From Schistosoma haematobium (lineage: Eukaryota > Platyhelminthes > Trematoda > Strigeidida > Schistosomatidae), in assembly GCF_000699445.3 (NCBI RefSeq), contig NC_067195.1, positions 87,368,569 through 87,432,568 of the forward strand: a stretch of DNA of 64,000 bases, in the 5' to 3' direction. The notes beneath the pieces were generated by a model. It saw only the letters and a program-made list of their open reading frames with translations, was not told the DNA's origin and did not search any database. The stretch's first letter is position 1. Each line of letters opens with the position of its first letter. Below are positions 48,801 to 57,549 of the stretch, piece by piece. Made by a program: the position numbers and the translations under genes.

Positions 48801-51800
48801 CATCTCGCGTATTCTGTTTGAAAAATATCTGTGATGTTCATATCAAGTAATTTCATTAGATTCAACATATAAATAATCCTGGCATAACTTGATAAAAAGG
48901 GAAATGTTGCATGTAAATTTAATGATTAGTTGCAGTTACCTCATTTGGATAACTTGAGGTTTCATACGATTAGTCATTGTCGATAATGATCGAACTTTGA
49001 ATGAATTTCTTTGGCAAACTCATTTAAATGTCATGTCCCTAGTAGGATGGGCAAGGAGTAGTAGTAACGAGTTATAACTTCTACTATATGTTTATATTTT
49101 TTTAGGATTAGACGAATATCTGGTATGAAAGATTGTCAATTATCTGCGGAAATTGAATTGTTACAAGCTTCAGATAAACAAAAACGTTGGATGCGTCCAC
49201 CGATTTCTATGAATTTCGAGGTTCGTTTATCATTTTTCATGTTACTATTATTATAATCCTTATGTATAGTAACTTTTTTAAGCGCCGTTTCGTATAGATC
49301 TGATCGTTCAGTACTTATTATCACAACAAGAAGTGACATTGTTTAGAGTCAGCCACAGTATCATCGATGCATTCACTGTTTATTTGTCTTCCTCGAGATC
49401 CAGTATCTCCATATATTTTTTCACTCAGTCTTCTGTAGCCATATTCTCAATGTTTAGCTTTGCTTATTCATAATTGCTACTACGATTAGTTTGACTCTTG
49501 TTATTCAGTTACATCCAGCTGATGATTCCCAAATAGGATGGAACGTGCATCCTGAATTCCACTACTAGCCGCCATCTGCCTTTGGTTATAATGTCTGTTG
49601 TTGTCCCGCAGATCTTACGTTGTCGTGCCGGTACAGTGTAGGAAATTGGACTAAAACACATTGGTCCCAAAGCTCTACGCCGATTATGAGTGATCGACAA
49701 CAATCGTTGGAAACTAAAAAAACATAGCATTAGTAGATAGGCTTAATAAATGATGATGTGGAATAGTGACTTAGTTGTTTAAACATTCGGTTTTCAGTCA
49801 GTAGATTGGAGTTTCGGGCACGGAGGATCCACCTAGGGGAATTGGAAAACCCCGATTCCGAACCAATGGTGTGCATAGGCTCCAGAGTTACGAGGGAACA
49901 AATGGCGTATGAATCAATTATTGGTCACCGATTACCATGGGGCTGCATCTCCTTATGTTGCCCCACTGCCTTGTCGATCAAACCTTTAGGTCAAAAGCTC
50001 TGGGCGTGGCTTCCTAAGAATACCACCTGCTTCGGTTTGGGCACCCGGGCACTATCATAACCCACACACAAACCAAGTGACTTGTGTGGCGCCTCTTTGT
50101 ACCAATATTTATGTGTTCAAACTAATAAATAAATTAACTTGGCAGCTCTCCCCGTCGTTACCCCATCGAATTCACTTAGTGGGATAATATCACTAGGCCC
50201 TATATAACTAAAGTGTGACTCAAAGATGAGTATTTAAACCTGTACCTTGGCAAATGAATAAATCATATCTAATAAATTTGGGATCATTATCATCGTAATC
50301 ATCATCCATGTATGTATTACGATTATCTAGGGTTAAGCGATTAAAAACGTTCTACTCGTCTGTAAGTCTCTAGACCCCGCAATCTGAGTTCGTAATTATG
50401 GAATTATATTAATGTTAATGAAATGTATATCTTATTTACTTCGTATATATTCTGTCGGCTCATCCCGTTAATAACAACATGCATATCAGAATTCGAATAT
50501 GAAAGTATTTAAAAAATATGTATGTCAGACATTGATTCATACAGACGAATGATAAGAGATGAGAAATTTACGTGAACTGGAGTGGCAGAAATAACGAACT
50601 CAGTGAGTAATAAGTAACTCAATTTTTCTAACCACCAAAGAGATGCAAATAAGTAAAGTATACAAACACATGTTCAAGTTTTGATGGAGTTTTGTTCTCT
50701 GAGCTGGATGGTTTGGTCGTGGAGCTTTCATCGTTCTTCTGAACGACATCATCAGCACAAACTTCAGATAGAAGTGAAGTGTTTGAATTTCTCCATATGT
50801 GTTTCACAGCTTGTTCTGTGCACCTCGATGTTGATTGGTTCTTGTTGACCTTAAATTTATCATTGTTTACTTCTTTGTTTTGGTTGTGTCTCCCATTGGT
50901 TTGATTTTTGTTCCCATATTTATGCATGGTTTTCCTGATTGGTTGATAAATTGGATTGATTTCAATATGTTTGTTGATTGCTGATTGACCTGAGTGCCAG
51001 GCTTCTAGAAATTCTCTGGTGTTTTTGGAGTTTCCTCTGTCTAAGATTTCTACATTTTTCCAATCGAATGAGTGTCCGTAGTTATCCACGTGTATTGAAA
51101 TAAGTGAAGAAATATCATGGCGTTTGACTGCTAATTGATGTTCATGTAGGCGTAGGTGGAGGGGACGTCCGCTTTGTCCGATGTAGTGTTTGTCGCAGTT
51201 GGTACAGTTTATTTTGTAGATAATGTTTGATTTGTTCTCCTTTGTTATTTCATCTTTTGGTTTGCATAAGATTGATTGTAGTGATTTTGTTGGTTTGTGT
51301 GCCACACCTATCCCGAAGGTTTTCAGCAGTCTCGTTGCAGTTTCTGATATTCCTTGTATGTACGGTAGGGTGATCCTTTTACTGATTTTTGTGCCTGACT
51401 TGGGTTGTGATGCTGTGTGCATGTTCAAGTATACTCTCATGTATAAACCATTATTATTCTTTAAACACAAACATTAGTACAAGAAGGCACCAAATAGATA
51501 TGTGCCACATAACTCATTCATTCGAATTGTGTGAGGGCTGTGATACTACCCGGGTGCCAAAACCGAAGTAGATAGTTTTCTCAGGAGACCACACCCGGAG
51601 CCTTTGACCTATAGGTCTGACCAACGAGGTAGTGGAGCAACGTTAGGAGATGCGGTCCCATGGTAACCAGTGACCAACAATAGGTTCATACGCCATTTAT
51701 TTCCTTAGGATCCTGGAGCTCATGTACACCATTGGTTTGGAATGAGAATTTTCCAACTCCCTTAGGTGGATCCTCCATATCCACCAACCGGGTTAAAGCG

Positions 51801-52431
51801 CCGGACATTCGACTTTCATCCTTTCAATTTTGTAAACAACAGTAATGCTACGAAAAGGCAGTGATTAGGAATTCTCTGTCAGTGGCTGTATACGCATGGT
51901 CATGTAAGAACATTTCGAGAGGGAGGACTGACTCTCCCCACTCTCGGCCGTAGCACGTCATTTTGGGGGCATACTTAATGTTACACATGAATAATTGGCA
52001 AAGTCTCACATATATAGATGTGATATAGGATAAATAGAATGATTTATTTACCCAAAGGTGTGTGATAACAACTATTTGCTACAAGTCAAACTGATTGTAT
52101 AATGTCAAATAGCAACAGAAAAATAAGTGAGTACAATTATTTACTTGTTGACTTTATTGATTTTTTATAAATTATTATTAATTTTGGAAACGATTGATCC
52201 TCATTAATTATATATACTTTCATGCTCTCCTCTCCCCCCCTCCCTAAAAAAACAACATACTATTTTCAATGTTGATGGTAATTATAATGATATTAGGTAC
52301 CATTTGCACCGTCTGGATTTAAAGTTCGTTTCTTAAAGGTATTCGAATCTAAATTGAATTATTCAGATCATGATGTAGTGAAATGGGTTCGCTATATTGG
52401 TAAAAGTGGTTTATATGAAACAAGATGTTAA
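33402..52431 (+). CDS. AP2M1: AP-2 complex mu subunit (whole coding span)
   Basis: AP2M1 is the mu2 chain of the AP-2 clathrin adaptor. At the plasma membrane it binds YxxPhi sorting signals and PIP2 during endocytosis. Seven exons (340, 219, 139, 133, 218, 115 and 135 nt) join with consistent phases to 1299 nt, which is 432 codons plus a stop; human has 435 residues. The N-terminal longin-like domain ([20 protein letters not shown]) and the C-terminal mu-homology domain are both complete. The regulatory threonine context [12 protein letters not shown] is kept, with Thr at residue 154, equivalent to Thr156 in human. The protein ends in YETRC, like the human protein. Introns 2, 4, 5 and 6 are several kb long and filled with repeats; intron 1 is 33 nt. 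The start codon is the one at which mu2 proteins begin. The call is from family recognition and no search was run. Confidence 0.97.
33775..33993 (+). CDS. AP2M1: AP2M1 exon 2
   Basis: This 219 nt exon follows a 33 nt intron (33742-33774). It runs from EVIDYGY to LLMSPQ and includes [19 protein letters not shown], the activation-loop region with the phosphorylatable Thr. The donor is gtaatt in phase 1. Confidence 0.96.
33994..34545. other. AP2M1 intron 2, 5' part
   Basis: No element recognised. Open frames here (34030-34335, 34197-34418) lack motifs. Confidence 0.4.
34552..34932 (-). mobile_element. Family A repeat, 5'-truncated
   Basis: Minus orientation, from the tail (gacacataaacatatacaag) to ctcaattttgtt. 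Lacks the last ~100 bp of the 5' end. Confidence 0.7.
34933..35725. other. AP2M1 intron 2, unassigned
   Basis: AT-rich sequence, nothing recognised. Confidence 0.4.
35726..35797 (-). mobile_element. Family A repeat, tail only
   Basis: tatttatttgaacacatata...gcgccacacaaaac matches the last ~70 bp of family A. Confidence 0.6.
35800..39000 (-). mobile_element. RTE-like LINE, near full-length but degenerate
   Basis: On the minus strand the endonuclease starts near 38935 ([47 protein letters not shown]) and runs to 38276. A linker in several frames follows (38403-37531), then RT blocks ([32 protein letters not shown]) and the palm and C-terminus in 37093-36170. That last frame has [35 protein letters not shown] and [13 protein letters not shown]. 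At least five frame breaks and two in-frame stops between 37093 and 37200. It lies antisense in AP2M1 intron 2. Confidence 0.85.
36170..37093 (-). pseudogene. RTE-like RT palm and C-terminal segment (307 codons)
   Basis: This is the longest open piece of the element. It holds RT motifs through YADD, LYACETW and the WLGHVLRM tail. The upstream part is separated by stop codons near 37130-37195. The 36715-37112 part is near-identical to the other intronic copy at 43109-43506. Confidence 0.85.
39107..39143. repeat. (AAT)n microsatellite
   Basis: About ten AAT units upstream of the RTE-like element's 5' end. Confidence 0.9.
39222..39626 (-). mobile_element. Family A repeat, 3'-truncated
   Basis: Minus orientation, from ttgtgtgtgggctgtgatac to the 5' end (gtaccagggcatttgg). 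The AAATA tail is absent. It lies about 110 bp upstream of AP2M1 exon 3. Confidence 0.75.
39740..39878 (+). CDS. AP2M1: AP2M1 exon 3
   Basis: This 139 nt exon has an acceptor ...tttatcag. It encodes [18 protein letters not shown] and [13 protein letters not shown], the start of the mu-homology domain, and ends in a variable linker (AGTED). The donor is gtaaat. Intron 2 before it is about 5.7 kb and holds an antisense RTE-like element. Confidence 0.96.
39879..40565. other. AP2M1 intron 3, unassigned part
   Basis: AT-rich sequence with a (CT)(AT) tract near 40110. Confidence 0.4.
40566..40800 (-). repeat. Family C repeat with CAGT and ACGT microsatellites
   Basis: agtcagtcagtcagtaacaa, then gtagaacttcgtacgtacgt and catcagttcgagttgccaca. 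The same sequence lies inverted at 41440-41580 and in direct orientation at 47190-47345. Strand is set relative to the 41440 copy. Confidence 0.75.
40873..41005 (+). CDS. AP2M1: AP2M1 exon 4
   Basis: This 133 nt exon has an acceptor ...catttcag and a donor gtaact. It encodes [18 protein letters not shown] and [18 protein letters not shown] of the mu-homology domain. Copies of one repeat in opposite orientations flank the exon (40566-40690 and 41447-41580). Confidence 0.96.
41440..41600 (+). repeat. Family C repeat, opposite orientation
   Basis: tctgtgtgctaatgtggtgt, ggcaactcgaactgatgtac, then gtacgtacgaagttctacgt. This is the reverse complement of the start of the 40566 copy, with few differences. 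Confidence 0.75.
41601..42655. other. AP2M1 intron 4, unassigned part
   Basis: No element or exon recognised. Confidence 0.4.
42660..43875 (-). mobile_element. Second RTE-like LINE copy (RT part only)
   Basis: The minus strand carries [16 protein letters not shown] (43796-43590), the palm frame 43487-42963 with [20 protein letters not shown] and [13 protein letters not shown], and a decayed C-terminal part (42944-42750). It has the same two stops near 43525-43590 as the copy at 35.8-39.0 kb. Within 43109-43788 the two copies are almost identical. Confidence 0.85.
43910..44400 (+). mobile_element. RTE-like 3' end fragment, inverted
   Basis: The sequence from ggtgtcgtggtatgaaaacg to ctcttcacaatttcattgac is the reverse complement of 47710-48060. 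It is the 3' UTR region of an RTE-like element on the plus strand. Confidence 0.55.
44590..45350. mobile_element. Penelope-like terminal repeats in inverted orientation with a nested family A copy
   Basis: 44593-44742 carries the PLE terminal repeat (aagctggatggtttggtcgt...ttcttctgaacgacatcatc). 45241-45346 carries its reverse complement (gatgatgtcgttcagaagaa...atcatccagctcaaagaac). A shorter palindrome (cttcacttctacttg with caagtagaagtgaag) lies within the first arm. Confidence 0.65.
44745..45240 (-). mobile_element. Family A repeat, full length
   Basis: Minus orientation, from the (ATTT)n tail and gaacacatagatattggtgc to ccgtaccaggtcatttg. It is nested between the two PLE terminal repeats. 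Confidence 0.75.
45480..45502. repeat. (TTTG)n microsatellite
   Basis: Five to six TTTG units about 40 bp upstream of AP2M1 exon 5. Confidence 0.85.
45545..45762 (+). CDS. AP2M1: AP2M1 exon 5
   Basis: This 218 nt exon has an acceptor ...ttattttag and a donor gtgagt. It encodes [20 protein letters not shown] and [19 protein letters not shown], through AENAIIWK of the mu-homology domain. It leaves in phase 2. Confidence 0.96.
45783..45822. repeat. (GTT)n microsatellite
   Basis: About twelve GTT units just inside AP2M1 intron 5. Confidence 0.9.
46030..46557 (+). mobile_element. Family A repeat, full length
   Basis: Runs from ccccaaatgctctggttacg through the 3' ttgtgttcaaataaataagt tail. With the copy at 11488-11960 it defines the family. 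No long open frame is shared between copies, so it is likely non-autonomous. Confidence 0.75.
46558..47160. other. AP2M1 intron 5, unassigned
   Basis: AT-rich sequence. Nothing recognised. Confidence 0.4.
47163..47345 (-). repeat. Family A tail joined to a family C repeat
   Basis: tttatttatttgaacacata (family A tail, minus) is followed directly by agtcagtaataacgtagaac and ttcgtacgtacgtacatcag (family C, same orientation as 40566). One repeat probably inserted in the other. Confidence 0.55.
47373..47700 (-). mobile_element. RTE-like C-terminal fragment
   Basis: The 102-codon minus frame reads [20 protein letters not shown], then [35 protein letters not shown] and RLQWRKC. This is the end of the RTE-like ORF2. 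Confidence 0.85.
47705..48750 (-). mobile_element. RTE-like LINE 3' half, heavily decayed
   Basis: The 3' UTR lies at 47705-48060. From 48061 to 48750 the DNA follows the C-terminal region of the 36170-36700 copy (ctaacatggtgttgcaactg, gatccgaccttttacagcct) with many changes. There are no long frames. Confidence 0.65.
48751..49105. other. AP2M1 intron 5, 3' end
   Basis: Nothing recognised. Confidence 0.4.
49106..49220 (+). CDS. AP2M1: AP2M1 exon 6
   Basis: This 115 nt exon has an acceptor ...ttttttag and a donor gttcgt. It encodes [19 protein letters not shown] and [11 protein letters not shown], matching the KRMAGMKESQISAEIELL and [10 protein letters not shown] regions of mammalian mu2. 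Confidence 0.95.
49505..49600 (+). ncRNA. Decayed Sm-alpha type hammerhead ribozyme
   Basis: tacatccagctgatgattcc and caaataggatggaacgtgca follow the schistosome hammerhead almost base for base. CTGATGA is intact. The essential GAAA box reads GGAA, and the stem II closing pair is changed, so it should be inactive. Confidence 0.65.
49815..50135 (+). mobile_element. Family A repeat, 5'-truncated
   Basis: From gcacggaggatccacctagg to ttatgtgttcaaactaataa. Lies in AP2M1 intron 6. Confidence 0.75.
50136..50627. other. AP2M1 intron 6, unassigned
   Basis: AT-rich sequence. Nothing recognised. Confidence 0.4.
50628..51470 (-). mobile_element. Penelope-like element, GIY-YIG endonuclease end
   Basis: The 280-codon minus frame contains [20 protein letters not shown], then [20 protein letters not shown] with [37 protein letters not shown] and REFLEAWHS. 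These are the GIY-YIG core (Y...HYIGQS), the R...EH motif and the Glu of the nuclease that ends PLE proteins. The reverse transcriptase part is missing, cut by a family A copy at 51462. The last ~110 codons are polar low-complexity sequence followed by the terminal repeat (50686-50770). Confidence 0.85.
50709..50770 (-). ncRNA. Hammerhead-like motif in the PLE terminal repeat (candidate)
   Basis: On the minus strand the order is GTTTGTG, CTGATGA, a stem-loop TCGTTC-AGAA-GAACGA, GAAA, GCTC, then CACGACCAAAC. GTG/CAC and GTTT/AAAC can form stem I with a bulge, and stem III would be a single A-U pair. One extra base and a G-U pair lie at the base of stem II. PLEs are known to carry hammerheads with very short stem III; this copy is untested. 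Confidence 0.5.
51462..51965 (-). mobile_element. Family A repeat, near full-length, inserted in the PLE
   Basis: Minus orientation, from aaacacaaacattagtacaa to the 5' end cggccgtagcacgtcattt. It truncates the PLE frame. Confidence 0.7.
52297..52431 (+). CDS. AP2M1: AP2M1 exon 7 (stop)
   Basis: This terminal coding exon of 135 nt has an acceptor ...gatattag. It encodes [33 protein letters not shown] and the C-terminus YETRC, then TAA at 52429-52431. It completes the last strands of the mu-homology domain. Confidence 0.96.
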   Translation, partial: VPFAPSGFKVRFLKVFESKLNYSDHDVVKWVRYIGKSGLYETRC

Positions 52432-53500
52432 ACAGACAATTTTCTTTGTTTGTATTTTTCAAATTCATCAGCCTCTTATCTTCACTTCAACAAATCAACT
52501 TCTGTACTACTGTTTGTTTAAATGAATGATTATAACTGTTTTGTTTATTCAACACTGCGAGAAATTCAATCATATATATATATATATAGACCCATATACA
52601 AATACAAAATTTGGCATAATAACCAACTATGCATAGTTTCCAATCAATTCAAATGCTTATCTTTTTTTTTCTCATCTAATAAAGATCTTCAGTCTACAAA
52701 CCACCCTTAAATTTGCTTACTACACATGTGTAAACGTATATTTGTATGTTCATCATTCAATATAGTGATAGGTATACAATTGTATAAAGAATGATGAACA
52801 TAATGGTAAGAATTCATTTGTGCATTTCTATGTTCGATCCCGTGTTTATTATTCAATTATTCTATGATTCTTTCAACATAAATATGTTCTTGTGTACTTT
52901 TTTTTCCCATCTAAAATTAATGATTATATTAATTGTTATTGTAAGCTATTGTTTTGTCGATTATTCTGCCTAATCATTCCATCTATTCATGATTTTGCTT
53001 TGTACCAATTCATTCCTACATATTGTTTATAAACTTTCCCTATCTGTCCTCTATTACTTCAATTCGTATTCTCTATTTCAGTAATTACTACTACTAGTAC
53101 TACTACTACTACTACTTACAATTGATTAGAAATCTCAAGTAATATCTATTTACATTTTGTTTTCATTCCTATGATTTTTATTGTTTTTGTTCACATTATC
53201 TCTCTCTACACTCTTTATCTAATCATATTTAGCATTTTATTAGTTATTTCATCATACTACCAATAAACCAAAATAAATTAACAGTAATATCTTGCTATTA
53301 TTTCATTTTGTATACTAGTGATTTAATTGAATTTGTTTTTAATGTGTTATAGTAACCTTTTTAAACTTGAACGTTTTAGATATGTTTTGTGAGACATGAG
53401 ATCTGCTCTGCTTTACATTTTTGTAAATTTCGTATTGTTAGATGGTTAGTGTAGTAAGTTGAACAGAACCTTTAAAAATGGAGTGTCTACTGACTGGTAT
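52432..53500. other. AP2M1 3' UTR and downstream spacer
   Basis: AT-rich sequence with a (TA)n tract near 52570 and (ACT)n at 53090-53118. A likely AP2M1 polyadenylation signal cannot be chosen among several aataaa-type words (for example near 52678 and 53263). Confidence 0.4.
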
Positions 53501-53529
53501 TCATCAACCATGTTTATTTCCAAAACTTA

Positions 53530-53730
53530 TGAATATGATGTTATGTAAAGGGTGCGAACTTGCGTCACTAGTTGGCACTTTTAGGTCAAAAATGTTTAGG
53601 TCCTGAACCATTTGCGTCTGTTTGGGCAGTCGGGTAGTATCACAATCCCCCCGCAAACACATGTAAATATGACTTATAGGGAAGTACGCGAATCTGTACT
53701 TGGTGATAGAGTTAAATCACAATTAGAAAT
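53530..53730 (+). repeat. SINE-like repeat tail (second family)
   Basis: gtttgggcagtcgggtagta ... tacgcgaatctgtacttggtga parallels 60955-61030 downstream of the tRNA-like region there. Confidence 0.45.
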
Positions 53731-54275
53731 GTTATGATTTGTTTATTCAGGTTGGGAACAACTTCGGTGGGGGGGGATGACTGACATCATGCTATTTAAT
53801 CTATGGTATTAATCGACTTCTTGATCCGTCATATCTAAGCTTAATAATTAGCATTCGATAATCATAAAAATGACGCAATATCGATGGAAGAGTTGGTGAG
53901 TTTAACATTGCAACGTAACGTATCCCTCCTAACACAAGGTCTATTTATCTATACCATATTTTTTTATAGTTCTTCCACAGTGATGGACATACTTGTCTTT
54001 CATATGACTTCCTTGTGTCTCAATTGGAAGTTTTTAAAAGTGAGAATTTGAGTTACCTATCTGCCTAATTAGTTTGTCAGTCATATGCGACAGAGGACGT
54101 AGCACATTTGTTAATTGGTTTAAGTTGTCACAACATATCGCAACAAGATAACAATCATTAAGTCATGTTAATCAACGTGTCCAACTACTATTTATATCGT
54201 GCGGACCCCCAACCACATTATATGTATCTACCAACATGGCTAAGTGCCCTCAAGCATTGAGTTGGAGTAATGTAC
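53731..54275. other. Intergenic, unassigned
   Basis: Nothing recognised. Confidence 0.4.
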
Positions 54276-54279
54276 AAGT

Positions 54280-54455
54280 TATTATGATGATTAGGAGTGT
54301 TTGAATTACAGTCTGAACTTAGAATCCCAGAAATAACGTAATCGAATCAAGAAGTACCAGATAAGCACTGACAAGTGTACTGTATTCGGAATTCGAAATC
54401 AAGCATTCAATAAGTATAGAGGAATTATTAGTTCATTCAAACACCATAGTTGTGT
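54280..54455 (+). repeat. Family F interspersed repeat
   Basis: Second copy of the 28456-28625 sequence. Confidence 0.6.
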
Positions 54456-54559
54456 AATTGAGATACTGAAAATAACTAACTAGAACTTTTGTCTTTGAAA
54501 CCACTTGTCAATAATATCAGTGGTTTAAAAATGACGAGTGATTTCTAACGTTGTGACCC

Positions 54560-55440
54560 TAGACCGCAATCCGAGAGGTGACAACTGAGCTATCCAAGAG
54601 AGAAATGACTGTCATAGGTATAACTCACACGACAATTGTATATTGGATAGTTGGTCGATCCTACCTGCATAGTGTGTGTAAAGGACGAGATATGCTGATC
54701 TCTTTAATTGTTGGTGGGCCAACGTCGATTGAGGTGTCTGTAGGTGTTGCTTATATGTTGGGTGGGCTCAGTGGAACTGGCCGATCCAAGAGTCCCTTAA
54801 AGTGCTCCGCTCACCTGTTTCGTTGTTCTCTAGTGTTGGTGATTACTTGCCTTTCCACTGGTCGTTCTGGTAATTTCCAGCGAGTTTCTTTGTTGTATCG
54901 AACAACTGTCTCATGTTTCCTTCGATTGCGGCCTTTTCCGCCGTCATTCCTGGACCTTCCACATATTTACGTTTTTCGACACTCTGCTGCTCTCTACTTG
55001 CTTGTTCGCTTCTGTGTATTCAGCTTGTGCCTTTGTTTTCCCTGCTTTTTTTAGGCTGATACCAATTGCTGCCTTCTTGTTCCTCCTTTCTTGAATCTTA
55101 TCCAGTGTATCAACAGTGATCCATTCCTTGTGGTGGTGCTTATTGTGGCCCAGAACCTCATGACATGTTGAGGCGATTGCTTCCATGATCCCTTTCTTGA
55201 ATTCGTTGTGTTTGTCAGTATGTCAAAGAAAGGCCGTATTAAAATTTTGCAATGTCAGCCCCGTTGTCCAATGTTCCCTGAGTTTCAATTTCATCTTGGC
55301 GATGAGCAAGTAGTGATCTGATGCTATATCAGCTCATCTCTTGGTTCTCACGTCTTCCATCGTCCTCCTGAACTTTTCGTTGATGCAGATATGGTCGATT
55401 TGGTTCTTTGTAGTGTGATCCGGTGAAGTCCATGTGGTAA
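54560..55440 (-). mobile_element. RTE-type LINE fragment (endonuclease to RT linker)
   Basis: The minus strand reads HNEFKKGIMEAIASTCHEVL and HHHKEWITVDTLDKIQERRN, with KKAAIGIS and QAEYTEANKQV after it. This is the segment between endonuclease and RT of the RTE family found at 3000 and 12474. It also shows DHYLL upstream (near 55305). Confidence 0.75.
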
Positions 55441-55459
55441 TATAGTTCCGCCTATGACT

Positions 55460-56480
55460 AGTTTGTTGAAGGCACATTGGTTTGCAAGACCTTTGACAGC
55501 AGCTGCGTTGCGATGCGTGGTTGTTTTCAAGTTATAACTTATTGTTACTCCAAACTCTATGTTCTTCAACGCGAGGAAGTTTTCTATCAATAGTTTAATG
55601 ATACCTATTACCGAGTCCTGTGAGCATGAGCACAGTCTTTCTAGAATTAAATTTTAAGCCCCAACCTCGAGCCCATATAACTTGCAGTAGGCGTCGATTG
55701 ACTATGATCACCACTACAGGAGATTACGTGCCGGATATTAGGTTTCATCCCTTCGTATACCAAAACCAGAAGGCAGTTGACGGTTGTAATAAGATATATT
55801 TGTCGGTGATCTCGTGGTATCGAAATAATACCGAGATCAAAGTTTACAAACGGAACTACTGAGCTTACGCGTGTGCATGCAAGTTCAAAGTCAACGGAAG
55901 AATGTATGTTTTGGGTACACTTAAACAAACGAGTACAGTAAAACAATCACTGGTAAAGTTGGTTGTAATAATAATTGTTTCCATTATACCAATTGCGTTC
56001 TGTTCATAAAACTAGGTCACTACAATCTAAATCAGCTAAGAGATCAAAATATATGGCCTCACTTCTTATTGTTCTCCAGATTTTTACACCATCCTGAAAC
56101 AACAATGTTGACTATTTTAGCAACAGTGGTAACGCATTAACGTGGAAAAGGAAAAAAAGAGAGCCTAAGATAAAGATTTGGGGTACACTACTTTTGACTG
56201 GCTTCCAGTCGGATAGCGTTCCACTGACCCTCACTCTCTGTCTGCGATCACATAAGAAGTTTCGTATCCATTTATGTACATCACCTATTATTCTGAAGGT
56301 CGAGAGTTCGTGCATAAGATATAAGTGTGAAATCTTGTCAAATGCTTTGCCGAAATCTATGAATGTCACATTGACAGACAGACCGTTATCTAGGGCTGCT
56401 TTTCAATCTTCTCTCGCAAAAAGTAAGTTACTCAAGCACGAATGCTTGGAAAGTAAGCTATTTTTCGGCTGCAATTAAAC
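55460..56480 (-). mobile_element. CR1-like LINE fragments (two RT pieces)
   Basis: 56369-56112 reads TFIDFGKAFDKISHLYLMHE, then GDVHKWIRNFLCDRRQRVRV and SGTLSDWKPVK. 55590-55460 carries a KTTTHRNAAAVKGL-type stretch. Both match the family at 29-33 kb, with an unrelated ~350 bp segment between them. Confidence 0.75.
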
Positions 56481-57540
56481 GCAAATCAATTTCGTAAATG
56501 TGCCCTTCAGCTTAGCAACCAATCAGAATGGGGCGGGAATTATTATATCCGCCATCTTTGTAAGCAATGGCGGTCGGCTTTCTTCGAATATCAAACAAAT
56601 GTGTAAACCAAGTTCCCGTTTGAAAGTTGTATTGGTAATGTTAATCTGCAGTTTTTGTTATTTTTTCTCAAACGAAAGAGTAAAAAAAGTCAAAAAAATA
56701 CTGGAAGTGGTTGTGAGACTAAAATGGACGTCCAGCATCCTTTTTATAATCTGCCGTTCGTTGGGTCTCCCGTAAACAGTTCCATAGGACCATAGTTCCA
56801 AGGGCGAAACAGTTTCTAGGGTCTGTGAAGGCTCACTCCTGTTGCATTCTAAGTGAAAAAATAGTGATGACTTTAGTCAGAAATGTGGAATAGATAAATA
56901 ACCAAATTACATGTTTTTTAGCTAAGAATTTATGCAGTTGTGATTTACCTTGAGTTCATGAATATTAGATAAGGTCAGCTACTATTACTTGTGCAAAGCA
57001 TAACATGTGCTTAGAACCGTATTGCAATGCTTTTATTATTTTGCTCCCATTTAAGTATTCCCTAGTTTAACAGGAAGACATACAAGCAGAGTTAGTGTCT
57101 GATAAAATAAAAGTCCCAGTTGTCGAAAAGATTCTTAACATTTGTCAACAGTCAGCTACATTTAATTGAGACGCAGATCACTCATCTTCTACGACTGATT
57201 ACTGCTGTTTTGCGGGTAACTAAAAGCTCAGACGCTTAGCTATCTTGCTATCGATGTTCTTGCTTGGGCAATTTTTTTATTACAGTGATCATGAAATATG
57301 GTCAGTGATAGATGTACAGTCTAGAAATAAACAACAAGCATACTTATCGCTATCTTATAATGTATGACAGCAACAGCAAAATTAACAACATAATCTAGTT
57401 ATCTGATTAAAAATACATTATGAAATGACAAAATCTATGGTTGCTTGAACGCGCAGATGACTCTGTGCGATACATTAACTTTACATGGTTGCGTTACGGA
57501 TAAATTCACCCTATTTTTCGTAAGGTCCAAATGGTTCAAA
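56481..57540. other. Intergenic, unassigned
   Basis: No element or exon recognised. Confidence 0.4.
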
Positions 57541-57549
57541 TGGTTGTGG

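Noticed and set aside
54578..55054. 158-codon plus-strand frame with hydrophobic C-terminus
   Set aside because: The minus strand encodes the RTE linker segment here (HHHKEW, TLDKIQERRN), so this is its shadow.
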